Assembly: GCA_900553345.1 (NCBI GenBank) | Contig: USDE01000011.1 | Coordinates: 1 to 16,411, forward strand | Source: an uncultured Collinsella sp. | GTDB taxonomy: Bacteria > Actinomycetota > Coriobacteriia > Coriobacteriales > Coriobacteriaceae | Reading direction: 5' to 3' | Length of the DNA: 16,411 nt | Shown here: positions 1 to 7,357 of the stretch, one piece after another | Layout: every line of letters starts with the position of its first letter | Numbering within the stretch: the first letter of the stretch is position 1 | Made by a program: the position numbers and the translations under genes | Notes under the pieces: model-generated | Database searches by the model: none | What the model was told of the DNA's origin: nothing | Seen by the model: the letters and a program-made list of their open reading frames with translations, nothing else

Positions 1-141
1 CGGCACATTGAGTCTGTCTCCCCGCTCGGCTCCGGCCCCAAGCTTGTCTCCCGGCGGACATTCCCTCCCCCTCTCCCGCGTGCAAATTTCCCCCCTGCGG
101 ACTGCGGCGGGGTATTTTGCGCGATTTTTCTAAAATTTCAG

Positions 142-170
142 TTGTATCTCCGGTTGATTTAATGTATAAT
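142..170 (+). promoter_or_regulatory. Probable sigma-70-type promoter for the EF-G-like gene
   Basis: A -35 hexamer TTGTAT (142-147, 4/6 match), a 17-nt spacer and a perfect -10 TATAAT (165-170) lie 75 nt before the start codon. The local sequence turns A/T-rich (119-175) inside an otherwise C-rich leader, as expected for a promoter. The rest of 1-244 holds no recognisable gene. In particular there is no rpsG or rpsL, which normally precede fusA in an str operon. A promoter of its own suggests this gene is naturally monocistronic in its source genome. Confidence 0.7.
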
Positions 171-244
171 GAACAACAGGCAGTCCTCCGTCCCCCTCGG
201 GAGCCCTGCCCAGACGATTCCAAATGTAAGGAGAGGAAACAAGT

Positions 245-2308
245 ATGAGCTATTCCGTACAAAACATCCGCAACGTCTGTCTGCTGGGCCACAGCGGAAA
301 CGGCAAGACCGCCCTGGCAGAGAGCCTGCTGTATATGACCGGGGCCATCGACCGGATGGGCCGGGGCGCGGACGGGAATACGGTCTGCGACTATGATCCG
401 GAGGAGACCAAGCGGCAGATCTCCATCTCCACCGCTGTGGCGCCGCTGGAGTACAAGGGGTGCCGGATCAACGTGCTGGACACGCCGGGCGCGTTCGACT
501 TCGCCGGCGAGGTGATCGAGGCTCTGCGGGCCGCCGACGCCGCCATCATCGTCTGCTCCGCCAAGGCGGGCATGAGCGTGGGCGCGGAGAAGGCGTGGAA
601 GCTGTGCGAGCAGCGCAGGCTGCCCCGGCTGCTCTACATCTCCAAGACCGACGAGGAGAACTCCGACTACAACGCCGCCTTCGACACCCTGCGGGAGCGC
701 TTCGGCAAGAATATCGCCCCCGTGGCCGCCCCCATCTGGGACGCGGACAAGAAGGTCATTGGCTTTATCGACGTGCTCCACAAGCGCGCCTTTGAGGCCG
801 GCCCCAAGGGCGAGCGCATCGAGATCGACGTCCCTGACGACAAGAAGCCCGTGCTGGACGAGCTGTACGATGCCCTCAAGGAGTCGGTGGCTGAGACCAG
901 CGAGGAGCTGATGGACAAGTACTTTTCCGGTGAGGACTTCACCTACGCCGAGATGATCCAGGGTCTGCGCCAGGGCGTGAAAGACCTGTCCCTCTTCCCC
1001 GTTGTGTGCGGCTCCGCCGTCTCCGGCCTGGGCACCCGCATGCTGCTGGACATCATCGTGGAGCTGCTGCCCTCCCCCCTGGAGGGCCGCCCCCTCATGG
1101 GCGAGAACGCCGACGGCGAGGTGGACGAGTTCGTGCCCTTCCCCGGCGCCCTGCCCGCCGCCCTGGTGTGGAAGACCGTCTCCGACCAGTACGGCAAGTA
1201 CTCCTTCGTGAAGGTCATCTCCGGCAACCTCAAGCCCGACATGCAGCTGGTCAATTCCCGCACCGGCGCCACGGAGAAGCTGGGCCGCCTGTACGTGATG
1301 AAGGGCAAGAAGGCCGAGGAGGTCAAGGAGCTGGAGTGCGGCGACATCGGCGCCATCGGCAAGATGGAGAAGGTCAAGACCGGCGATACCCTGTGCGACG
1401 CCCGGAAGGTCGTCGCCCTGAAGGAACTGCCCTTCGCAGAGCCCTGCTATTCCGTGGCCATCGTGCCCAAGACCCGGGGCCAGGAGGACAAGATCGCCCA
1501 GGGCCTGGCCCGTATGAACGAGGAGGATCCCACCTTCTCCGTCACCAACAACGCCGAGACCCACCAGATGGTGCTCAACGGCTCCGGCGACATGCAGGTG
1601 GATGTGCTGGTCAGCAAGCTGAAGAGCCGCTTCAATGTGGAGGCGGATCTGAAGCCCGTGCGGGTGCCCTATCGGGAGAAGATCCGCAAGACTGTCCAGA
1701 AGCAGGGCCGCCACAAGAAGCAGACCGGCGGCAGCGGCCAGTTCGGCGACGTGTGGATCCGGTTTGAACCCCAGACGGAGCAGGACGACATGATCTTCGC
1801 CGAGGAGGTCTTCGGCGGCAGCGTGCCCAAGAACTTCTTCCCCGCTGTTGAAAAGGGCCTGCGGGAGGCCTGCGCCCACGGTCCCCTGGCGGGCTATCCC
1901 GTGGTGAACCTGAAGGCCGTGCTGTACGACGGCTCCTACCATCCGGTCGATTCCTCCGAAATGGCCTTCAAGATCGCAGGTTCCATGTGCTTCAAGGAAG
2001 CTGCCCCGAAGGCCAAGCCGGTCATCCTCGAGCCGATCATGGCCGTGGAAGTGCGTACTCCGGAAGAGTACATGGGCGATGTGATGGGCGACATCAACGC
2101 ACGTCGTGGTTCCATCCAGTCCATGACCGACTCCACCGGTGTCAAGGTCATCGACGCCAAGGTCCCGCTGTCCGAGATGTTCGGCTACATCGGCGATCTT
2201 CGCTCCAAGACCCAGGGCCGCGCAATGTTCACCATGCAGATGGACTCCTACGCTGAGGTTCCGAAGAACGTCTCCGAGGAGATCATCAAGGCCCAGCGCG
2301 GCGAGTGA
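245..2308 (+). CDS. fusA: Hybrid EF-G: EF-G-like (EF-G2-type) GTPase body fused to canonical EF-G C-terminus
   Basis: A 687-residue protein with the five-domain length of EF-G, the GTPase that drives ribosome translocation. An AAGGAGAGG Shine-Dalgarno (228-236) sits 8 nt before the ATG. The first ~560 residues are of the EF-G-like paralogue type rather than true EF-G. The P-loop is GHSGNGKT (15-22). Switch I reads RQISI (57-61) where EF-G has RGITI. Switch II is DTPGAFDF (79-86), with Ala at the position of the catalytic His (DTPGH). G4 is SKTD (133-136) where NKMD is usual. From about residue 565 the sequence becomes an ordinary EF-G end of domain IV and domain V (SSEMAFKIAGS at 570-580, then VILEPIM, MGDVMGDINARRG, YIGDLRSKTQGR). 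Arg codon CGG is common before ~1940 and absent after it, where CGT/CGC are used as in tuf. The second part belongs with tuf downstream; the first part does not. It may be an assembly chimera or a true recombinant, so function cannot be assumed. Confidence 0.85.
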   Translation: MSYSVQNIRNVCLLGHSGNGKTALAESLLYMTGAIDRMGRGADGNTVCDYDPEETKRQISISTAVAPLEYKGCRINVLDTPGAFDFAGEVIEALRAADAAIIVCSAKAGMSVGAEKAWKLCEQRRLPRLLYISKTDEENSDYNAAFDTLRERFGKNIAPVAAPIWDADKKVIGFIDVLHKRAFEAGPKGERIEIDVPDDKKPVLDELYDALKESVAETSEELMDKYFSGEDFTYAEMIQGLRQGVKDLSLFPVVCGSAVSGLGTRMLLDIIVELLPSPLEGRPLMGENADGEVDEFVPFPGALPAALVWKTVSDQYGKYSFVKVISGNLKPDMQLVNSRTGATEKLGRLYVMKGKKAEEVKELECGDIGAIGKMEKVKTGDTLCDARKVVALKELPFAEPCYSVAIVPKTRGQEDKIAQGLARMNEEDPTFSVTNNAETHQMVLNGSGDMQVDVLVSKLKSRFNVEADLKPVRVPYREKIRKTVQKQGRHKKQTGGSGQFGDVWIRFEPQTEQDDMIFAEEVFGGSVPKNFFPAVEKGLREACAHGPLAGYPVVNLKAVLYDGSYHPVDSSEMAFKIAGSMCFKEAAPKAKPVILEPIMAVEVRTPEEYMGDVMGDINARRGSIQSMTDSTGVKVIDAKVPLSEMFGYIGDLRSKTQGRAMFTMQMDSYAEVPKNVSEEIIKAQRGE
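1920..1950. other. Homology and codon-use breakpoint inside the EF-G gene
   Basis: Left of this point Pro is mostly CCC, Leu CTG and Arg often CGG, and the protein is EF-G-like. Right of it Pro is CCG, Arg is CGT/CGC, and the protein is canonical EF-G continuous in style with tuf. The switch falls in the codons for YDGSYHPVDSSEMAFK, a motif shared by both protein families. That is where two unrelated genomes would share short identical DNA. The exact base cannot be fixed by eye; 1920-1950 is an estimate. Confidence 0.65.
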
Positions 2309-2338
2309 CACGCGCTGCCACTGAAGTGGAAACTGTCT

Positions 2339-2446
2339 CCAGTCAGCGCTAGTATTTTGTAGCGCTGACTGGGTTCGGGCTCCAAAGTGGCACAAACCCG
2401 TCAAACCCAGTAAAATGTAGCGAGTGCCTTGAAGTGAGTTCAAGGC
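2339..2446 (+). promoter_or_regulatory. Structured fusA-tuf intergenic leader with competing hairpins
   Basis: Three inverted repeats fill the 168-nt gap before tuf. (1) A perfect 13-bp stem, CCAGTCAGCGCTA (2339-2351) with 2360-2372, closes an 8-nt loop and is not followed by a T-run. (2) ACTGGGTT (2368-2375), which includes the end of that stem's right arm, is also complementary to AACCCAGT (2404-2411), so the two structures are mutually exclusive. (3) A perfect 8-bp stem, GCCTTGAA (2426-2433) with TTCAAGGC (2439-2446), ends 16 nt before the tuf Shine-Dalgarno AGGAGG (2463-2468). This resembles an attenuator or mRNA-processing leader that could set EF-Tu output separately from EF-G. The function is inferred; the pairing is visible. 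Confidence 0.6.
2389..2416 (+). promoter_or_regulatory. Possible internal tuf promoter
   Basis: GGCACA (2389-2394, 3/6 to the -35 consensus), a 16-nt spacer and TAAAAT (2411-2416, 5/6 to the -10 consensus) lie 61 nt before tuf. It overlaps the second pairing region of the leader. It is a weak candidate by sequence alone. An extra promoter before tuf would be consistent with EF-Tu being needed in excess over EF-G. Confidence 0.3.
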
Positions 2447-2476
2447 TTACTACGAGACGTCCAGGAGGACAAACAC

Positions 2477-3676
<1,200 letters not shown>

Positions 3677-3703
3677 ATTAGCTCTTTGATATAGCTGACT
3701 TAG

Positions 3704-3737
3704 AGAACCCGGCACTTATAGGGTGCCGGGTTCTTTT
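3704..3737 (+). terminator. Intrinsic terminator after tuf
   Basis: A perfect 12-bp GC-rich stem, AGAACCCGGCAC (3704-3715) with 3723-3734, a 7-nt loop and a TTCTTTT tract. It begins 27 nt after the tuf stop codon, so it should end the str transcript here and separate it from the rpmG-secE-nusG unit. Confidence 0.93.
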
Positions 3738-3807
3738 CTACGCGGGGCTTGTTCCCTGCCGATTGCGCTTCGCTCGCTCTTAAGCCGAGCGTGAGGGATC
3801 GATTAGA

Positions 3808-3856
3808 TCTCGCTGGCTTCATTGATGTGTTCCAAATATGAATGGATCCAGCGAGA
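3808..3856. repeat. Long-loop inverted repeat between tuf terminator and rpmG promoter
   Basis: TCTCGCTGG (3808-3816) pairs perfectly with CCAGCGAGA (3848-3856) across 31 nt. Inside the loop TTCAT (3818-3822) pairs with ATGAA (3838-3842), so the whole could fold into a two-storey hairpin. It has no T-run. It ends 22 nt before the -35 element of the rpmG promoter, which would suit an operator, but nothing else supports that. Confidence 0.4.
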
Positions 3857-3878
3857 ACCAATTGATTCGAGGTTTTCA

Positions 3879-3908
3879 TTGACAGCACTTACGTAGAGCT
3901 GATAAAGT
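3879..3908 (+). promoter_or_regulatory. Probable promoter for the rpmG-tRNA-secE-nusG unit
   Basis: A perfect -35 TTGACA (3879-3884), an 18-nt spacer and -10 TAAAGT (3903-3908, 4/6). It lies after the tuf terminator and 45 nt before rpmG, which is where a new transcript must begin. It is the only perfect -35 hexamer noticed in the region. Confidence 0.6.
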
Positions 3909-3953
3909 ACCAACTCGTGCCCGTACGGGGCGGAAATGAAAGGTTCAGGATAA

Positions 3954-4103
3954 ATGCGTACTCTAGTTACTCTTGCGTGCACTGAGTGCAAGCGCCGCAA
4001 CTATACGACCACCAAGAATAAGTCGAACATGCCTGATCGTATGGAGATCAAGAAGTATTGCCCCTGGTGCCGTCACCACACGCTGCACAAAGAGACTCGC
4101 TAG
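3954..4103 (+). CDS. rpmG: Ribosomal protein bL33
   Basis: A 49-residue small protein of the large ribosomal subunit, starting [17 protein letters not shown] and ending [14 protein letters not shown]. The length is typical for bL33. The zinc-ribbon (C+) form is present: C9-x2-C12 and C36-x2-C39. The start follows GAAAGG (3938-3943) with 10-nt spacing. In many bacteria rpmG lies directly before secE-nusG, as here, with a tRNA gene placed in between 13 nt downstream. It is too short to stand out as an open frame but is unambiguous by motif. Confidence 0.96.
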   Translation: MRTLVTLACTECKRRNYTTTKNKSNMPDRMEIKKYCPWCRHHTLHKETR

Positions 4104-4116
4104 TCTCTAGTCACAT

Positions 4117-4192
4117 ACGCCAGTAGTTCAATTGGTAGAGCATCGGTCTCCAAAACCGAGTGTTGAGGGTTCGAGTCCTTCCTGGCGTGCCA
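4117..4192 (+). tRNA. tRNA-Trp (anticodon CCA)
   Basis: A complete cloverleaf. The 7-bp acceptor stem ACGCCAG pairs with CTGGCGT (4182-4188), followed by discriminator G4189 and an encoded CCA (4190-4192). The anticodon stem TCGGT/ACCGA (4143-4147 with 4155-4159) encloses the loop CTCCAAA, giving anticodon CCA at 4150-4152, which reads UGG. The T-arm carries GGTTCGAGTCC. It sits within the rpmG-secE interval and is probably cut out of the shared transcript. A tRNA-Trp next to secE is a known arrangement in several bacterial lineages. Confidence 0.97.
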
Positions 4193-4201
4193 GTCATTAT
4201 T

Positions 4202-4232
4202 CCGTAAGCTCCCAATTGGGGGCTTACGGTTT
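4202..4232 (+). terminator. Hairpin after tRNA-Trp, weak terminator or processing site
   Basis: CCGTAAGC (4202-4209) pairs with GCTTACGG (4222-4229), extended inward by CCC/GGG around an AATT loop, and is followed by only three T residues. The stem is strong but the T-tract is short. Partial read-through into secE, 36 nt further on, is likely. It may serve to define the tRNA 3' end or to lower downstream expression. Confidence 0.6.
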
Positions 4233-4268
4233 ACTCATGTATAAGCGCATTGCGCGGAGGTAACCCAA

Positions 4269-4607
4269 ATGGCCAACAAGAAGAACAAGAAGAAGGCTCA
4301 GCAGCCGGCACCTGCCAACAACGCTGCCGCCAACTCCAAGGTTGAGGCCAAGAAGGCCGTTGCCAAGAAGAACGAGAAGGCTGCGAAGTCCAAGAAGAAT
4401 GAGAAGCCTGGTTTCTTCGCCCGCACCAAGAAGTATTTCGCTTCGGTGAAGTCCGAGATGAAGCGTGTCACGTGGCCCGATAAGAAGGAGCTCGTGAACT
4501 ACTCGGTCGTCGTTTGCGCTTCTCTGATCGTCGTCGGCGTCGTCATCGCTCTGCTCGATGCTGGCTTTGGCGAGGCTCTTGCTCTGTTCTCTGGATTGAG
4601 GGGCTAA
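4269..4607 (+). CDS. secE: Preprotein translocase subunit SecE
   Basis: The small essential subunit that clamps SecY in the Sec translocon of the plasma membrane. It has 112 residues. An unusually long, Lys/Ala-rich, disordered N-terminal tail (1-48, with many KK pairs) precedes the conserved amphipathic helix (EMKRVTWPDKKEL, 63-75) and a single membrane segment (79-97). This single-TM form is usual outside the gamma-proteobacteria. GGAGG (4256-4260) lies 8 nt before the ATG. The stop codon is 3 nt from the nusG start, so the two are translated as a pair, the classic secE-nusG arrangement. Confidence 0.97.
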   Translation: MANKKNKKKAQQPAPANNAAANSKVEAKKAVAKKNEKAAKSKKNEKPGFFARTKKYFASVKSEMKRVTWPDKKELVNYSVVVCASLIVVGVVIALLDAGFGEALALFSGLRG

Positions 4608-4610
4608 ACC

Positions 4611-5147
4611 ATGTCTAAGCGTTGGTACGTCGTTCACACTTACTCTGGATACGAGAACCGCGTTAAGTCCGATCTCGAGCATCGCATCGAGACTATGGGC
4701 ATGCAGGACCGTATCTTTGATATCGAGATTCCTATGGAGCGCGTCACCGAGATCAAAGAGGGTGGCAAGCGCGAGACCAAGGATTCCAAGATTTTCCCGG
4801 GTTATGTCCTGGTTCGCATGGAGATGGATGACGATGCGTGGACGTGTGTTCGCAACACGCCCGGTGTCACCGGTTTCCTGGGCGGCAATGGCAAGCCCGC
4901 TCCGCTTTCCCGCGACGAGTACAATAAGATGACTCGTCGTCCCGGTAAGGGCGATTCGCCCAAGCGCACCTCGGTTGATATTGAGGTCGGCACGTCCGTC
5001 CGTGTCACCGATGGCCCGCTTACCGACTTTGATGGCAAGGTCTCCGAGGTTAACACCGAGGCAGGCAAGCTGAAGGTCACCCTGATGATCTTTGGCCGTG
5101 AGACGCCGGTCGAGCTCGACTTTAACCAGGTCGCTGTCATCGCTTAA
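4611..5147 (+). CDS. nusG: Transcription termination/antitermination factor NusG
   Basis: NusG binds RNA polymerase and affects elongation, Rho-dependent termination and coupling to the ribosome. At 178 residues it is of usual bacterial length. The NGN domain begins [19 protein letters not shown] (5-23), continues with the [13 protein letters not shown] core and ends near residue 110. The KOW domain follows ([15 protein letters not shown], about 126-140) and runs to the C-terminus. There is no extra inserted domain. It is tightly coupled to secE (3-nt gap) and followed, after a 120-nt gap, by rplK. Confidence 0.98.
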   Translation: MSKRWYVVHTYSGYENRVKSDLEHRIETMGMQDRIFDIEIPMERVTEIKEGGKRETKDSKIFPGYVLVRMEMDDDAWTCVRNTPGVTGFLGGNGKPAPLSRDEYNKMTRRPGKGDSPKRTSVDIEVGTSVRVTDGPLTDFDGKVSEVNTEAGKLKVTLMIFGRETPVELDFNQVAVIA

Positions 5148-5267
5148 GTTTTCGTCCGTTCGCGCGAGCGTGCTTCTTCTGTGACTGCTCATCTCAGGAG
5201 TGCTTCTAACACGTGCGTGCTTACGATATAGCAAGTACTTCACACTCGTGATTCGAAAGGAATGACC

Positions 5268-5696
5268 ATGGCTGAGAAGAAGGTTGCCAACGTCATTAAG
5301 CTCCAGATTCCTGCTGGTGCCGCTAACCCCGCTCCTCCCGTCGGCCCCGCCCTGGGCGCTGCTGGCGTGAACATCATGCAGTTCTGCCAGGCTTTTAACG
5401 CCGAGACGCAGGACAAGAAGGGCGACATCATCCCCGTTGAGATCACTGTCTACGAGGATAAGTCCTTCTCCTTCATCACCAAGACCCCGCCGGCGGCTCA
5501 CCTCATCAAGAAGGAGCTGAACCTCAAGTCTGGTTCCGCTAAGCCCCAGGCCGACAAGGTTGGTCAGCTCTCCCAGGAGCAGCTCACCAAGATCGCCGAG
5601 ATCAAGATGCCGGACCTCAATGCCAACGACATTGACGCCGCCAAGAAGATCATCGCCGGTACCGCCCGTTCCATGGGCGTCACCATCGCTGAGTAG
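5268..5696 (+). CDS. rplK: Ribosomal protein uL11
   Basis: uL11 forms the base of the ribosomal GTPase-associated stalk. With the start chosen here it has 142 residues, matching the family. An in-frame ATG also occurs at 5262, but GAAAGGA (5255-5261) would then touch the start codon; from 5268 the spacing is a normal 6 nt, and the N-terminus becomes [17 protein letters not shown] as in other uL11 proteins. The proline-rich hinge PPVGPALG (23-30) and the C-terminal RNA-binding domain (GTARSMGV near the end) are intact. Proline codons here are mostly CCC/CCT, unlike the CCG of tuf. Confidence 0.97.
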   Translation: MAEKKVANVIKLQIPAGAANPAPPVGPALGAAGVNIMQFCQAFNAETQDKKGDIIPVEITVYEDKSFSFITKTPPAAHLIKKELNLKSGSAKPQADKVGQLSQEQLTKIAEIKMPDLNANDIDAAKKIIAGTARSMGVTIAE

Positions 5697-5714
5697 CGAT
5701 TTCTTTTGGTAACG

Positions 5715-5763
5715 ACGGGTGCTCCAACCGGGGCGCCCGTTAAATGTGTGCAATAGGGCACAC
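5715..5763 (+). promoter_or_regulatory. Tandem hairpins in the rplK-rplA gap
   Basis: An 11-bp stem with two G-T pairs (ACGGGTGCTCC, 5715-5725, with 5730-5740) and a 4-nt loop is followed by a 6-bp stem, GTGTGC (5746-5751) with GCACAC (5758-5763). No T-run follows, so termination is unlikely. The gap of 117 nt between rplK and rplA is longer than usual. In many bacteria L1 represses its own operon by binding mRNA; a role as such a site is possible but the L1 consensus was not verified. Confidence 0.45.
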
Positions 5764-5813
5764 GATACGATGTGGGAGGGCTCGCGCCCGTTTAACCACA
5801 GGAGGTAATGCAC

Positions 5814-6521
5814 ATGGCTAAGCATGGTAAGAGCTATAACGCCGCTGCCGAGAAGATCGACCGCGCCACGCTCTACACCCCCCTTCAGGCTGCCAAGCTC
5901 ATCAAGGAGCTCGACACCGCCAAGTTCGACGAGACCGTCGAGGCCCACTTCCGTCTGGGCGTCGATACTCGTAAGGCCGACCAGAACATCCGCGGCTCCA
6001 TCTCCCTGCCCCACGGCACTGGCAAGACCATTCGTGTTGCCGTCTTCGCCGAGGGCGAGAAGGCCCGCGAGGCCGAGGCTGCCGGCGCCGACATCATCGG
6101 TTCCGACGAGCTCGTTGCCCAGATCCAGAAGGGCGAGATCAACTTCGACGCCGCTATCGCTACGCCGAACATGATGGCCAAGGTTGGCCGCATCGGTAAG
6201 ATCCTTGGTCCCCGTGGCCTCATGCCGAACCCTAAGCTCGGCACCGTGACCATGGACGTCGCCAAGATGGTCTCCGAGCTCAAGGCCGGCCGCGTTGAGT
6301 ATCGCGCCGACCGCTACGGCATCTGCCACGTGCCCCTGGGCAAGAAGTCCTTCTCCGAGCAGCAGCTCGTCGAGAACTACGCTGCCCTGTACACCGAGAT
6401 CCTGCGTGTCAAGCCCTCTTCTGCTAAGGGCAAGTACGTTAAGTCCATCTCCGTGTCTTCCACCATGGGCCCTGGCATCAAGGTTGATCCCGCTATCCAG
6501 CGCGACTTCCTGGCTGAGTAA
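5814..6521 (+). CDS. rplA: Ribosomal protein uL1
   Basis: uL1 forms the mobile stalk at the ribosomal E site and in many bacteria is also a translational repressor of rplK-rplA. It has 235 residues, a normal length. The signature [15 protein letters not shown] begins at residue 132, and [15 protein letters not shown] lies at about 70-84. An upstream in-frame ATG at 5808 was rejected because AGGAGG (5800-5805) would be only 2 nt away; from 5814 the spacing is 8 nt. The usual next genes, rplJ and rplL, are absent: a strong terminator and a convergent gene follow. Confidence 0.97.
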   Translation: MAKHGKSYNAAAEKIDRATLYTPLQAAKLIKELDTAKFDETVEAHFRLGVDTRKADQNIRGSISLPHGTGKTIRVAVFAEGEKAREAEAAGADIIGSDELVAQIQKGEINFDAAIATPNMMAKVGRIGKILGPRGLMPNPKLGTVTMDVAKMVSELKAGRVEYRADRYGICHVPLGKKSFSEQQLVENYAALYTEILRVKPSSAKGKYVKSISVSSTMGPGIKVDPAIQRDFLAE

Positions 6522-6557
6522 CTTTTAGTTACTGCCTGAGCAAAGCAAGCATTGCTA

Positions 6558-6598
6558 AAGAAACCCGGTTCTGTCTCGTGCAGGACCGGGTTTCTTGC
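6558..6598. terminator. Strong intrinsic terminator after rplA
   Basis: A 16-bp stem (AAGAAACCCGGTTCTG, 6558-6573, with 6581-6596; one G-T pair) and a 7-nt loop, with TTTCTT forming the distal arm on the + strand. The A-rich start of the left arm gives a T-rich end on the other strand too, so it could work in both directions between the convergent rplA and the phosphoesterase gene. Confidence 0.9.
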
Positions 6599-6609
6599 TA
6601 TCGCGTTAA

Positions 6610-6648
6610 AACCACCTTAAAGGGGACAGTGCCCCCTTTAAGGTGGTT
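6610..6648 (-). repeat. Dispersed palindromic repeat, copy 1
   Basis: A perfect 16-bp inverted repeat, AACCACCTTAAAGGGG (6610-6625) with 6633-6648, and a 7-nt loop. It belongs with the copies at 9326 and 12319: all share the outer AACCACC/GGTGGTT arms and a core that reads close to CTGTCCCCTTT. On the - strand it ends GGTGGTTTT, so it can act as a terminator for the phosphoesterase gene, whose TAA stop codon (6647-6649) overlaps its edge. This copy has CTTAA where the others have ACA, a paired change that keeps the stem. Confidence 0.85.
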
Positions 6649-7357
6649 ACCAGGGTGTTCTAGCGGTTGAGGACTCGATAGCCTCGTGGCGCTTGAGTTC
6701 GCGACGCATGGTTTGCGAATTGAGCCAGGCTGCCTGCCAGCCACGGATGGGGTAGCGCGCTTCGTCCAGCTCAAACTGCGTATAGCCGCAGGCGTTGATG
6801 ATCGTTGCCCCGCATGCGTGCTGACGCTTTCGTTGAAAGTCGCGACCATAGCATTGGTGCACATGCCCGTGCACCATGTAGTCGGGATTCCAGGACTCGA
6901 GCGCTGTGTTAAAGCATTCGAATCCTCGATGTGGAAGATCGTCCAGATCGCCTACGCCGGCGGCGGGCGCATGGGTGAGCAATATGTCGCAGCCGCCGAC
7001 CATCCTTACTTTGCGTGATAGCTTGCGCACGCGCTTGGCCATCTCGCGCTCGGTGTACATGTTGGCGCCATCTCGGTAGCACATGGAGCCGCCAAGCCCC
7101 GCAATGCGGACGCCGCGATACACGTACACGGTGTCTTCGACACAGATACAGCCGCCCGGTGCATGACGTGCGTAGCGGTCATCGTGATTGCCGCGTACGT
7201 AGATGAGCGGTTTGTTGATGACCGTGACCAAAAACTCAAGATAGTCCGGGTCCAGATCGCCAGCGGACAAAATCAGGTCGACACCCTCAAAGCGTTCTTT
7301 GCGAAAGCACTCCCAAAGGCATCGTTCTTCGGTATCGGCTATGGCAAGGATTTTCAT
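6647..7357 (-). CDS. Calcineurin-like metallophosphoesterase (YfcE/MJ0936-like)
   Basis: A 236-residue cytosolic protein of the binuclear-metal phosphoesterase fold. Visible motifs are D8 in the first strand (ADTEE, with E10 where the family usually has His), GD at 33-34, GNHDD (56-60), THAP (128-131) and HGHVH (163-167). These give most metal ligands; the substituted DxH residue may alter metal binding or activity. Substrate cannot be told: relatives hydrolyse cyclic nucleotides, dinucleotides or phosphodiesters. The start ATG overlaps the TGA of the upstream BMP-fusion gene as ATGA, so the two are translationally coupled. The gene ends inside palindromic repeat copy 1, which supplies its stop codon. 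Confidence 0.9.
   Translation of the reverse strand: MKILAIADTEERCLWECFRKERFEGVDLILSAGDLDPDYLEFLVTVINKPLIYVRGNHDDRYARHAPGGCICVEDTVYVYRGVRIAGLGGSMCYRDGANMYTEREMAKRVRKLSRKVRMVGGCDILLTHAPAAGVGDLDDLPHRGFECFNTALESWNPDYMVHGHVHQCYGRDFQRKRQHACGATIINACGYTQFELDEARYPIRGWQAAWLNSQTMRRELKRHEAIESSTARTPW

Noticed and set aside
169-396. 75-codon frame at the start of the EF-G-like gene
   Set aside because: It begins at the -10 element of the promoter, lacks a Shine-Dalgarno and overlaps the true gene in another frame; its translation is Arg/Pro/Gly-rich shadow sequence.
4224-6329. 701-codon - strand frame across secE, nusG, rplK and rplA
   Set aside because: It runs antisense to four certain genes and has low-complexity Leu/Gly/Asp-rich shadow composition. 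No Shine-Dalgarno or domain supports it.
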